Positions 28,840 through 36,907 of a DNA stretch of 64,000 nucleotides are shown in pieces. The DNA is from Glycocaulis sp. (GTDB lineage Bacteria; Pseudomonadota; Alphaproteobacteria; Caulobacterales; Maricaulaceae). The position numbers and the translations under genes were made by a program. The DNA lies in NCBI GenBank assembly GCA_022565665.1, contig JAIUMI010000001.1:1-64000 (forward strand). The letters run 5' to 3'. Every line of letters starts with the position of its first letter. The stretch's first letter is position 1. The notes below the pieces were generated by a model. The model was given only the letters and a program-made list of their open reading frames with translations, made no database searches and was not told the DNA's origin.

Positions 28840-28894
28840 TATTGTCACAACTCCATGTCAGGACCGACACAGAAACGTGTCAGTCCTGTGACAG
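28840..28894 (-). promoter_or_regulatory. Tandem Pho boxes upstream of pstS
   Basis: Read on the minus strand, five 11-bp units follow each other: CTGTCACAGGA, CTGACACGTTT, CTGTGTCGGTC, CTGACATGGAG and TTGTGACAATA. This is the PhoB pattern of CTGTCAT-like heptamers every 11 bp, making two full Pho boxes in phase plus a degenerate half. The array ends about 44 bp before the pstS ATG. The unit match and 11-bp phasing are seen directly; PhoB binding is inference. Confidence 0.8.
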
Positions 28895-28912
28895 CCTGCT
28901 CTGCCTGCCGCG

Positions 28913-30916
28913 TCAGACCAGCCGCTTACGGAGCATCTGCGAGATCAGATCCACCGCCGTCACCGCCGCGATGATGATCAGGAGGATGGTCGCCGTCTTG
29001 CCGTACTCGAACGAGCGGATGTTCTGGATCAGCACCTGTCCGATTCCGCCCGCGCCAATAAGGCCCAGAATGGTCGCGGCGCGCGTGTTGGATTCAAACC
29101 GGTAGAGCGCATAGGACGCCCAAAGCGGAATGACCTGCGGGATCACGCCCCACACCACCTCGTTCATCGGCCCGGCCCCGGTGGCGCGCACGCCCTCGAC
29201 AGGGCCATCATCAATGGCTTCCACCGCTTCGGAGAAGAGCTTGGCGAGGACACCTGTGGTGTGGAGCGCCAGCGCCATCACCCCGGCAAACGGGCCAAGG
29301 CCGACGGCGGCCACGAAAATCGCGGCCACCACCAGCTCGTTGATCGCGCGAAAGGCATCCATCAGGCGGCGCACGGGCTGGACGATCCAGACCGGCGCGA
29401 TATTGCGCGACGCCATGAGGCCGAACGGAATGGCCGCAATAACGGCCACCACCGTGCCCCACAGCGCGATCTGCACAGTGATGAGGGTCTGGCGGGCATA
29501 GACCTCCCAGCCATCCAGATCGAGCTGGAAGAAGCCGGCAATATACTCTCCCATGCGCGGGGCATTGGTGCCCAGAAGCGGAAACTTGAACATTTCCGCC
29601 GGCCAGAAGCTCCAGATCAGCAGGCCAAACAGGCCCGACCAGATGGCCGCGTCGATCAGCCGGTCCGACAGGAGCCGTGACGGGCCAAAGCGCGGCGGGC
29701 GCGAGCGGATCATCATGACCGCAAACAGGGTGAGGCCCGCACCAAGGCCCAGAAGGCCGCGCGTGATCTCGCCCGTCGTTGCCCGGCGGATACGGCGCTC
29801 CACCTCGATGCGCGGCTGCGCAGCCAGGAATTCAGCGACAAGCCGGGTAATGTCGGCAGATGCTCCGGCCTCGTCTGTGGCCAGACGGGTGCGCGCCTCC
29901 GTCATGTCGGCAGCCAGTTCACGCACCGCCACACGGCGCTCCTCCACTGCCAGCTCGCGCAAGGCCAGCTCGATCTGTTCCAGACGGGCGGCGCGTTCGC
30001 CTTCTTCGAGGGCTTCGCTCGCCTGCGTCTCGGCCAGATCACGCATCAGCTCGAGGCGGCGAATGGGCAGGAGGTGTTCATCGGTTGCGGGCAGGAAGCC
30101 GCCCAAAAACAGGGTTTCCAGCACCGCCTGCTCGCGTGTGCGCTGCTCTGCATCGCCACGAAAGCCATAGGTCAGGAAGAAGGAGAAAATCTCCGACTTG
30201 ATCTCTTCGGGCAGGTCCCGCCGCCAGATGATCGGATCGGTCTGAATGAGCGGTGAGGACCAGAGAATGCGCATCCCGGCCAGCGCCTCGGGCCGGGTCT
30301 GCGCCAGCCGGTCCAGATTGGTGGTGTTGTTGGTGCCTGCATCGACAAAGCCATTGGCAACGGCGAGCGCGGTCTGTTCGTGATTGGCGTTCGTCACCTG
30401 GGCAAAGCAGCTCTGCGGGTCGATCCCGCGCGGCGCAAAGATATAGGCCAGCGGCACCAGCGTGCCCGAGGTGGAGTTGGGATCACCCAGCGCGAAGGAT
30501 AGCGAGCCGTCGCACACCAGCAGGTCATCCAGCGTCTGCAGCGGGCTGTCATTGCGTACCAGGATGACCGAGCGATAGCCCTCCTGCCCGCCCGGATAGA
30601 GCGTCTTGGCGAAGACTTCGGCATCGGCCAGGCGGATCGCCTGCAGGCCGGAGAGGTTCGAAAACCAGCCCACATCCACCTGACCGAAGCGCATCGCCTC
30701 GATCACGCCGGCATAATCAATGGCGGAGACCAGCTCGACATCGAGCCCTGTCTCTTCCTCCATGGCCTGCACGAAGGGCATCCAGAGGGCCTCTACGGCC
30801 TCTGTCTGCTCGGTGGAGATGACAGAGAAGACAATGCGCTCACGCTCCTGTGCGAGCGCTGCAGGGGCCGCAAGGGCCATGCTGATGAGGACAAGCAGGC
30901 GAAGAAGGAGGCTCAT
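28913..30916 (-). CDS. PhnD-PhnE fusion: substrate-binding protein joined to ABC permease
   Basis: A 667-aa fusion. Residues 1-22 are a signal peptide and 25-285 a PhnD-like phosphonate/phosphite/phosphate binding domain with the NSTSGTLVP ligand loop. Residues about 285-380 are a charged, heptad-like coiled coil (RRLELMRDLAETQASEALEE and on). A transmembrane helix at 386-404 follows, then further helices and a PhnE-type permease domain with the EAA loop GPVEGVRATGAG and VIPQVIP. The binding domain would be tethered in the periplasm beside its own channel. It overlaps phnC by 4 bp. Confidence 0.88.
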   Translation of the reverse strand: MSLLLRLLVLISMALAAPAALAQERERIVFSVISTEQTEAVEALWMPFVQAMEEETGLDVELVSAIDYAGVIEAMRFGQVDVGWFSNLSGLQAIRLADAEVFAKTLYPGGQEGYRSVILVRNDSPLQTLDDLLVCDGSLSFALGDPNSTSGTLVPLAYIFAPRGIDPQSCFAQVTNANHEQTALAVANGFVDAGTNNTTNLDRLAQTRPEALAGMRILWSSPLIQTDPIIWRRDLPEEIKSEIFSFFLTYGFRGDAEQRTREQAVLETLFLGGFLPATDEHLLPIRRLELMRDLAETQASEALEEGERAARLEQIELALRELAVEERRVAVRELAADMTEARTRLATDEAGASADITRLVAEFLAAQPRIEVERRIRRATTGEITRGLLGLGAGLTLFAVMMIRSRPPRFGPSRLLSDRLIDAAIWSGLFGLLIWSFWPAEMFKFPLLGTNAPRMGEYIAGFFQLDLDGWEVYARQTLITVQIALWGTVVAVIAAIPFGLMASRNIAPVWIVQPVRRLMDAFRAINELVVAAIFVAAVGLGPFAGVMALALHTTGVLAKLFSEAVEAIDDGPVEGVRATGAGPMNEVVWGVIPQVIPLWASYALYRFESNTRAATILGLIGAGGIGQVLIQNIRSFEYGKTATILLIIIAAVTAVDLISQMLRKRLV

Positions 30917-31710
30917 GCGCGCACGGACTCGTCCATCACGTCGCGGTATTCATCGCCGTAAATCTCGATAAGACGCTCGCGCGTCAGCCCGGAAATCGGC
31001 CCGTCATAGATGATCTGACCGGCTTTCAGCGCCACCGCGCGGCGGCAGTATTTCAGCGCATAATCCACCTGGTGCAGCGTGACGACCACCGTCATGCCGT
31101 CCTGCGCGTTGAGCTCGGCCAGAAGGCGCATCACGCGACGGGCGGACACCGGATCAAGTGAGGCGATAGGCTCATCAGCGAAAATGGCCCGCGCCTGCTG
31201 GACCAGGGCGCGCGCAATCGCGCCGCGCTGCTGCTGACCACCGGACAGGTTTGCCGCGCGCTTGCCTGCGTGATCGGCCACGCCCACACGCTCCAGCGCA
31301 TCCATGGCCCGCTTGCGCACATCATTGGGGAAACTGCCGGTGACGCCGCGCCACGGCGCGATCTGGCCAAGCGAACCCAGCATCGCGTTGGCGTAGAGAC
31401 TGGCACGGGTGACCAGATTGAACTGCTGGAAGATGAAGCCGACCCTGGCACGCGCCCGGCGCACACGAGCCGACAGCCTGCCGTTCTCCTGCACCTTCTC
31501 GCCGAACAGGCGGATCGCGCCGGAACCCGGATCGGCCAGAACAAGACCGGAGGCGAGACGCAAAAGCGTGGACTTGCCCGAACCTGACGCGCCGATCAGC
31601 GCCACCATCTCTCCGGGCTTCACCACCAGACTGGCCGATGACAGGGCGGTCGCCGCCCCGTAGGTCTTCGTCACCCTGTCAATCGACAGGGCAGAGTGCA
31701 ACTCCGCCAT
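30913..31710 (-). CDS. phnC: Phosphonate-type ABC transporter ATP-binding protein PhnC
   Basis: A 265-aa ABC ATPase with Walker A (GASGSGKST), Q-loop (FIFQQFNLV), signature NLSGGQQQR and Walker B (AIFADEPIASLDP). The IAPWRGVTGSFPNDVRKRA stretch is typical of the PhnC subfamily. It energises import through the fused PhnD-PhnE protein downstream, whose ATG overlaps its stop. The ATG at 31710 has GAGGGG in front. No clear Pho box was seen in its own upstream region. Confidence 0.92.
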   Translation of the reverse strand: MAELHSALSIDRVTKTYGAATALSSASLVVKPGEMVALIGASGSGKSTLLRLASGLVLADPGSGAIRLFGEKVQENGRLSARVRRARARVGFIFQQFNLVTRASLYANAMLGSLGQIAPWRGVTGSFPNDVRKRAMDALERVGVADHAGKRAANLSGGQQQRGAIARALVQQARAIFADEPIASLDPVSARRVMRLLAELNAQDGMTVVVTLHQVDYALKYCRRAVALKAGQIIYDGPISGLTRERLIEIYGDEYRDVMDESVRA

Positions 31711-31896
31711 CCAAACCCCTCTGCCCGCGTCCTTGATGCGCCAGCCTGAAGCGGCCTTATGCCATATGGCGGCGCGCTTGCCAGCCCTGATGTGATGGCA
31801 GATGAAAAAGCCGCGCCATCCCCTCTGGCCAAGGCGCGCCCGCACGCCAGACGGGCATTTTTTGACCTCACGCCCATTCATGTTATGCAAAGGGGA
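31711..31896. other. Intergenic part between phnC and the ODC leader
   Basis: The gap between the divergent phnC and ODC genes is about 340 bp. The half nearer phnC (31711-31896) should hold the promoter of phnC, but I see no clear Pho box, no strong -35/-10 pair and no gene. A short GCCATATGGC palindrome lies near 31771-31780. The half nearer ODC is a structured leader and is listed separately. Confidence 0.5.
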
Positions 31897-31982
31897 GCCT
31901 TGAGTGCCACCCCATCCGGCACCGGTTGCAGCATGTCTTTTTCCGCGCTGTGCGAATTGTCTTTACAGCGCGCCAGCAAGGC
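31897..31982 (+). ncRNA. Structured leader RNA upstream of ornithine decarboxylase (speF-leader-like candidate)
   Basis: Three nested pairings are visible: an outer stem GCCTTG (31897-31902) with CAAGGC (31977-31982); inside it a hairpin GTGCC (31904-31908)/GGCAC (31918-31922); and an 8-bp hairpin CGCGCTGT (31944-31951)/ACAGCGCG (31965-31972). This multi-branch layout just upstream of an ODC gene recalls the alphaproteobacterial speF RNA motif. I cannot check it against the Rfam model by eye. Confidence 0.45.
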
Positions 31983-32012
31983 CCTAAATGCGCAGTCCCG
32001 GCGGAGGTGACG

Positions 32013-32036
32013 ATGCCGGATTGGGTTAACTGCTGA
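32013..32036 (+). CDS. Seven-codon leader ORF before ornithine decarboxylase (MPDWVNC)
   Basis: ATG at 32013 is preceded by GCGGAGGTGACG, an almost perfect Shine-Dalgarno at good spacing, stronger than that of the ODC gene itself. The frame reads M-P-D-W-V-N-C and stops at TGA 32034-32036, 16 bp before the ODC TTG. It is not in the ODC frame. Such a strong site for a seven-residue ORF suggests a regulatory leader peptide, as with speFL in enterobacteria. This is inference from sequence alone. Confidence 0.5.
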   Translation: MPDWVNC

Positions 32037-32052
32037 CAGGGGGTCTCGTGAG

Positions 32053-33303
32053 TTGTCCGAGCACCATACGCCCCTGGACCTGGTCCGCCTTCGGCCCGTC
32101 GATGGCCCGGTCGCGTGCGCGCGGCCTGACCGTCTGGCCGTAGCGTCCCGCTGGTTCCAGGATCATTTTCCAGGCGAAGTCCTTTATGCCGTCAAGGCCA
32201 ACCCTTCGCCGTGGGTTATCGACGCCTTGTACGCGGCCGGCCAGCGCTGGTTCGACGTCGCTTCCCTGCCTGAGGTGGAGCTGATTGCGAGCCGCTGCCC
32301 CGGCGCGACCATGGCTTTCATGCACCCGGTCAAGAGCCGGCGGGCGATTGCGTCTGTCTATCACGACCATGGCGTGAAGATCTTCGTTCTCGACTGCGAG
32401 GCGGAGCTGCAGAAAATCCTGCAGGAGACGGGTCATGCGCCCGATCTCACGCTGGTGGTGCGCCTTGCCGTCTCCAATGACGGCGCGACCCTGCCGCTGG
32501 CGGGCAAGTTCGGCGCGACCGAGGCCGAGGCCCCGGACCTGATCCGCCTGACCCGCGCGCACGCCGCCGAGCTGGGCGTGAGCTTCCATGTCGGCAGCCA
32601 GTGCATGTCGCCCATGGCCTACCGTGCCGCGATGATGGAGACCTCGCGTCTCATCGCGCGTGCGGGCGTCACGGTGGACATAGTGGATGTGGGCGGGGGC
32701 TTCCCGTCCATCTATCCCGGCCTCACTCCGCCGCCGCTGCAGGACTATGTGCACGCCATCGAGAGCGCGTTCGAGGACATGATGGTCCTTGAGAACGCCG
32801 ATCTGTGGTGCGAGCCGGGCCGTGCGCTGATTGCCGAGGCCGTGTCCATCCTGACCCGGGTGGAGCTGGTAAAGGGCGACGCCGTCTACATGAATGACGG
32901 CTCCTATGGCTGCCTGTTCGATATGGTGCATGCGCGCTGGAACTATCCGATGCGCGTTCACCGCGCCGATGGCACGCCCAGCGCCCAGACCGCGCCCTTC
33001 CGGCTCTATGGCCCGACCTGCGATTCCATCGATTCCATGCCCGGCCCGTATGACCTGCCGGCCGACCTGAAAGAAGGCGATGTCATCGAGTTCGGCATGC
33101 TCGGCGCGTACGGCACGGCCATGGCCACGCGATTTAATGGCTTCGGGGATGTGGAGACTGTCACGGTTTCCGACTACCCTTGGCAATCGCTTTACGACCA
33201 GCCGGTCCTCGCACCGGCTCAGTCCGAGCCCTCACGCGAAGGCTCGGTTGTCCCCTTCGCCCGGCTGCGACGCCGCCGCCAACGCCTGATCAAGAGACGC
33301 TAG
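32053..33303 (+). CDS. Ornithine decarboxylase, alanine-racemase fold (group IV)
   Basis: A 416-aa PLP enzyme that makes putrescine from ornithine. The PLP lysine is in VLYAVKANPSP (about residue 45), the glycine-rich phosphate loop is VDVGGGFPS, and the substrate-side Cys segment is YGPTCDSIDSM. The acceptable start is TTG 32053, because an in-frame stop lies at 32008. A basic tail (RLRRRRQRLIKRR) ends it. It is followed after 3 bp by the deoxyhypusine-synthase-like gene. Lysine/ornithine dual use is possible and cannot be told here. Confidence 0.9.
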   Translation: MSEHHTPLDLVRLRPVDGPVACARPDRLAVASRWFQDHFPGEVLYAVKANPSPWVIDALYAAGQRWFDVASLPEVELIASRCPGATMAFMHPVKSRRAIASVYHDHGVKIFVLDCEAELQKILQETGHAPDLTLVVRLAVSNDGATLPLAGKFGATEAEAPDLIRLTRAHAAELGVSFHVGSQCMSPMAYRAAMMETSRLIARAGVTVDIVDVGGGFPSIYPGLTPPPLQDYVHAIESAFEDMMVLENADLWCEPGRALIAEAVSILTRVELVKGDAVYMNDGSYGCLFDMVHARWNYPMRVHRADGTPSAQTAPFRLYGPTCDSIDSMPGPYDLPADLKEGDVIEFGMLGAYGTAMATRFNGFGDVETVTVSDYPWQSLYDQPVLAPAQSEPSREGSVVPFARLRRRRQRLIKRR

Positions 33304-33306
33304 TAA

Positions 33307-34353
33307 ATGACAGAACAAACCAATCGTAAGGCCGAGCTGCTCTCCAGCCCGGTCGAGCATATAGATATTGCGAGCTTCGATGGCCGCGTGATCATTGATG
33401 CGTGGGAGAAGATGAGCTTCTCCAGCCGCGATGCCGCGCGCGCTGCGCGCATCCTGCAGGCGGCCGTGGCCGACAAGGACTGCTCGGTCATCCTCACCCT
33501 AGCCGGTTCGACGAGTGCTGGCGGCTGCATGCATGTGTGGCGCGACATGGTGCGCAACAACATGGTCGATGCCATCGTCGCCACCGGCGCGTCCATCGTC
33601 GACATGGATTTCTTCGAGGCTCTGGGCTTCAAGCACTATCAGGCCAAGGAAATCCCCGACGACCGTGTGTTGCGCGATCTCTATATCGACCGGATCTACG
33701 ACACCTATATCGACGAGGAAGAGCTGCAGACCACCGATCACACCATTGGTGACATCGCCGACAGCCTTGATCCGAAACCGATTTCCAGCCGCGCCTTCAT
33801 CAAGGCGATGGGCAAATGGCTGGCCGATGGCAACGCCAAGAAGGAAGGCTCTCTGATTGAAGAGTGCTACAAGCATGGCGTGCCGATCTTCGTGCCGGCC
33901 TTTGCCGACTGCTCGGCGGGCTTTGGCCTCGTGAAGCACCAGGTCGAGCGCATGAAGGCGAAAAAGCCCTACCTCTCGATCGACGCCGTGGCCGATTTCC
34001 GCGAGCTGACCGACATCAAGATCAAGGCCGGCAAGACGGGCCTGTTCATGGTCGGCGGCGGCGTGCCGAAAAACTTCGCGCAGGACACGGTCGTGTGCGC
34101 CGAAATCCTCGGCCACGAAGTGCCGATGCACGAGTATGCCGTACAGATCACGGTCGCCGACGTGCGCGATGGGGCCTGCTCGTCCTCCACGCTGAAAGAG
34201 GCCTGCTCCTGGGGCAAGGTCGATGTCACGCTGGAGCAGATGGTTTATGCCGAAGCGACCACCGTGGCGCCGGTCATCGTCTCGGACGTCTTCCACCGCG
34301 GCGCATGGAAGACCCGTCCGCGCCGGCGCTTTGCGGATATGTTCGAGGACTAG
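33307..34353 (+). CDS. Deoxyhypusine synthase-like protein (probable homospermidine synthase)
   Basis: A 348-aa member of the DHS fold. The catalytic Lys motif is conserved as EACSWGKVDV, and the NAD region SAGGCMHVWRDMV and GGGVPKNF are visible. Eukaryotic and archaeal DHS modify eIF5A, a protein bacteria lack. Bacterial relatives can make homospermidine or related polyamines by aminobutyl transfer. The ODC directly upstream would supply putrescine, so an alternative-polyamine route is the best guess. It is followed by a strong terminator. Confidence 0.85.
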   Translation: MTEQTNRKAELLSSPVEHIDIASFDGRVIIDAWEKMSFSSRDAARAARILQAAVADKDCSVILTLAGSTSAGGCMHVWRDMVRNNMVDAIVATGASIVDMDFFEALGFKHYQAKEIPDDRVLRDLYIDRIYDTYIDEEELQTTDHTIGDIADSLDPKPISSRAFIKAMGKWLADGNAKKEGSLIEECYKHGVPIFVPAFADCSAGFGLVKHQVERMKAKKPYLSIDAVADFRELTDIKIKAGKTGLFMVGGGVPKNFAQDTVVCAEILGHEVPMHEYAVQITVADVRDGACSSSTLKEACSWGKVDVTLEQMVYAEATTVAPVIVSDVFHRGAWKTRPRRRFADMFED

Positions 34354-34374
34354 GCTGGAGGCCTCTCCAGAAAC

Positions 34375-34408
34375 AAAAAACCCCGGATGGCAACATCCGG
34401 GGTTTTTT
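34375..34408. terminator. Bidirectional intrinsic terminator after the polyamine operon
   Basis: CCCCGGAT (34381-34388) pairs with ATCCGGGG (34395-34402) across GGCAAC, with six A before and six T after. It ends the ODC/DHS-like operon on the plus strand, and its A-run could serve the opposing gshA transcript. Confidence 0.9.
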
Positions 34409-34426
34409 GTTTGAAGGATCAAAGAT

Positions 34427-34530
34427 GTCATCCTCCGGCCGCGTAGCGGTCCGGGGGACCCATGCCTGAAACGAAGCGGGAAGCATCAAACTCTATGGCA
34501 TGGGTGGCCCGGACGAGCCGGGCCATGACA
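34427..34530. repeat. 104-bp dispersed repeat, copy A
   Basis: It runs from GTCATCCTCCGG to CGGGCCATGACA and is about 80% similar by eye to 49112-49214. Internal inverted words CCCATGCCTG / GGCATGGG and CCCGG / CCGGG, and complementary ends (GTCAT / ATGAC), let it fold as one long hairpin. It lies between the convergent polyamine operon and gshA. Confidence 0.8.
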
Positions 34531-34555
34531 ATGCGGAGGCGGTCGGTCGCGCCCC

Positions 34556-35929
34556 CTAATACGCCGCTTCCTTGAAGATCGGCTCCACCGAGCCGCCCCA
34601 CGGGCCGTTATAGAGCTCCAGCAGGCGTTCAGCGGGCGTGATGCCGCTCATCGCGATCTCGTCGAGATCGTCAAGGAAGACGGCCTCGTGCTCGCCATGA
34701 TGGTTGAGCCGTGCGCGCGCTTTCAGGCCTGAACAGGCGATAGCCAGCACCTCCCTGGCGAGGTCCTGCATCGTGCCGCTGCGGAAGGGCGCTTTCAGGC
34801 CGCAATGGGCCGCGCCGAGGCGCAGCGCCACGCGCTCCTCCGCCGTCCAGTCCTTCACAAGGTCGAGCGCTGCAGCCAGAGCCGTGTCGTCATAGAGCAG
34901 GCCGACCCACAGCGCGGGCAGCGCACACAGCCGGTTCCATGGCCCGCCATCGGCGCCACGCTGCTCCAGGAAGGTTTTCAGGCGCACTTCGGGGAACAGC
35001 GTGGAAAGGTGATCCTCCCAGTCGCCCATTACGGGCAGTTCGCCCGGCAGGGCAGGCAGCCTGCCTTTCAGGAACTCGCGGAATGACTGGCCGGAGGCGT
35101 CAAGGAAGCGGCCCTCACGCTTGACGAAATACATCGGCGCATCGAGCGCCCAGTCCACATAATGCTCGTAGGAAAAGCCCTCATCGAACACGAACTGGAG
35201 GATGCCGGTGCGGTCCGGGTCCACATCGGTCCAGACATGGGCGCGGTAGGAGACAAATCCGTTGGGACGGCCATCGGCGAAGGGCGAATTGGCAAAGAGG
35301 GCAGTGGCGACCGGTTGCAGGGCCATGGAGGCGCGGAATTTCGCGCGCATATCAGCCTCGGAGGAAAAATCGAGATTGGTCTGCACCGTACAGGAGCGGA
35401 ACATCATCTGGTGGCCCAGCCCGCCCACTTTGGGCATGTAGGCCTTCATGATGTTGTAGCGGTCCTTGGGCATCATCGGGGTCTCTTCCAGAGACCATTT
35501 CGGCGAGAAGCCTAACCCTAAGAACCCCGCGCCGATCTCGTCGGCCACCTCGCGCACTTCTTTCAGGTGCCCGTTCACCTCGGCGCAGGTCTGGTGGAGG
35601 GTTTCCAGCGGCGCACCCGACAGCTCGAACTGACCGCCCGGCTCCAGCGTGATGGAGGCGCCATTGCGTTTCAGCGCAACCGGCTTGCCATTTTCCTCGA
35701 TCACCGCCCAGCCAAAGCGTGTCAGACCTTCGAGCATCTTGCGCACGCCCGGCCCGTCGCCCTCATAGGGGAGCGGGCGATGGCCCTCCAGCGTGAAGCC
35801 GAACTTCTCGTGCTCGGTGCCGATGCGCCAGCTCTCGCGTGGTTTCTCGCCGGAGGCGAGATGAGCGATCAGCTGGTCTTTGCTTTCAATGGGGGGGCCT
35901 TCGCCGCCGGGCGTGTAGGTGCCGCTCAT
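34556..35929 (-). CDS. gshA: Glutamate-cysteine ligase (alphaproteobacterial/plant type)
   Basis: A 457-aa enzyme that catalyses the first step of glutathione synthesis, joining glutamate and cysteine with ATP. The family's GTEHEKFGF, LEPGGQFELSG and KAYMPKVGGLGHQMMFRSC motifs are present. This group differs from E. coli GshA and resembles plant GCL. I use ATG 35929 because similarity starts near GPPIESKDQLIAHL; an upstream frame adds 14 codons. It works upstream of the glutathione used by the glutaredoxin in this window. Confidence 0.94.
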   Translation of the reverse strand: MSGTYTPGGEGPPIESKDQLIAHLASGEKPRESWRIGTEHEKFGFTLEGHRPLPYEGDGPGVRKMLEGLTRFGWAVIEENGKPVALKRNGASITLEPGGQFELSGAPLETLHQTCAEVNGHLKEVREVADEIGAGFLGLGFSPKWSLEETPMMPKDRYNIMKAYMPKVGGLGHQMMFRSCTVQTNLDFSSEADMRAKFRASMALQPVATALFANSPFADGRPNGFVSYRAHVWTDVDPDRTGILQFVFDEGFSYEHYVDWALDAPMYFVKREGRFLDASGQSFREFLKGRLPALPGELPVMGDWEDHLSTLFPEVRLKTFLEQRGADGGPWNRLCALPALWVGLLYDDTALAAALDLVKDWTAEERVALRLGAAHCGLKAPFRSGTMQDLAREVLAIACSGLKARARLNHHGEHEAVFLDDLDEIAMSGITPAERLLELYNGPWGGSVEPIFKEAAY

Positions 35930-36055
35930 ATCGCCTCGCTGGCCTCCCGCCGGTTTGTTATGACCGCACACTTATGAAGGCTTTTCGCGCGCGGCAAGGG
36001 CCAGCCTGCCGTTAATTCGCCCGCGCAGTTCGGATCGCCAGCAATTGCAGCTGCA

Positions 36056-36823
36056 TCAACGCCAGTCCCCAAGCGCCGCCTGCCAGAGCGTCAGCGCGGC
36101 GAGTGCGGCGGTGTCGGCCCGCAATATGCGCGGCCCCAGCGTGACGGGGCGCACGAAATCCAGTCCGCGAAGGCGGTCACGTTCTTCCGGGGCGAACCCG
36201 CCTTCAGGTCCGATCAGGATGGCCCACGGACGGCCTGTGTCGGCTTCGACGCGCAGCATGTCCGCCATCGGCATGGGCCGCCCCGTGGTGCCGCCCCATG
36301 GGCCCTCGCCCTCGCCTGCTTCATCACAGAAGATGAGGCGGGTGGCGGCAGGCCATTGATCCAGCATCTGGTCCAGAGATACCGGCCCGGCAATGTCCGG
36401 CAGGCAGAGCCGTTCGGTCTGTTCAGCCGCTTCGCGGGCAATCGCCTGCAGGCGGTCCACCCGCACCCGTTCAGACTGCGTGCGCCGTGTGATGACGGGC
36501 CGGAGGCGCGCGGCGCCAAGCTCGGTTGCCTTTTCCACGATGAAATCGGTGCGCGCCTTCTTTACCGGTGCAAAGCAGAGCGTCAGGTCAGGCACGCCCA
36601 CCTGTTCGCGAAGCCGGGTAGTGATCTCCAGCACAGCCGCGCGCTTTGACACGTCGCTGAGCACGCCCTGCCACTCGCCATCCCTGCCATTGAAGACACG
36701 CACGCCTGAGCCAGCCTCCCGGCGCATCACATTGACGAGATAGTGGGTCTGGTCGCGCTCCAGCGCGATATGGGCACCGGCGGCAAGCGGCGTATCGATG
36801 AAAAGGCGCGGATCAGGGCTCAT
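36056..36823 (-). CDS. rsmE: 16S rRNA m3U1498 methyltransferase RsmE
   Basis: A 255-aa SPOUT methyltransferase. An N-terminal PUA-like part (about 1-70) is followed by the trefoil-knot domain with LIGPEGGFAPEE and the terminal LGPRILRADTAALAAL motif that binds SAM. It methylates U1498 of 16S rRNA. It is divergent from ubiA, with 84 bp between starts. Confidence 0.95.
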   Translation of the reverse strand: MSPDPRLFIDTPLAAGAHIALERDQTHYLVNVMRREAGSGVRVFNGRDGEWQGVLSDVSKRAAVLEITTRLREQVGVPDLTLCFAPVKKARTDFIVEKATELGAARLRPVITRRTQSERVRVDRLQAIAREAAEQTERLCLPDIAGPVSLDQMLDQWPAATRLIFCDEAGEGEGPWGGTTGRPMPMADMLRVEADTGRPWAILIGPEGGFAPEERDRLRGLDFVRPVTLGPRILRADTAALAALTLWQAALGDWR

Positions 36824-36907
36824 GGCCAGCGGTTTAGCGCGTGGGGCGGTGCGCGAAAAGCGCGCAGTCTATTTGCGGTGCGGCCCGCCAGCGCTAAAGA
36901 GGCGGGG

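Noticed and set aside
32026-33186. A 386-codon frame antisense to ornithine decarboxylase
   Set aside because: No domain is visible and the sense gene has full motifs.
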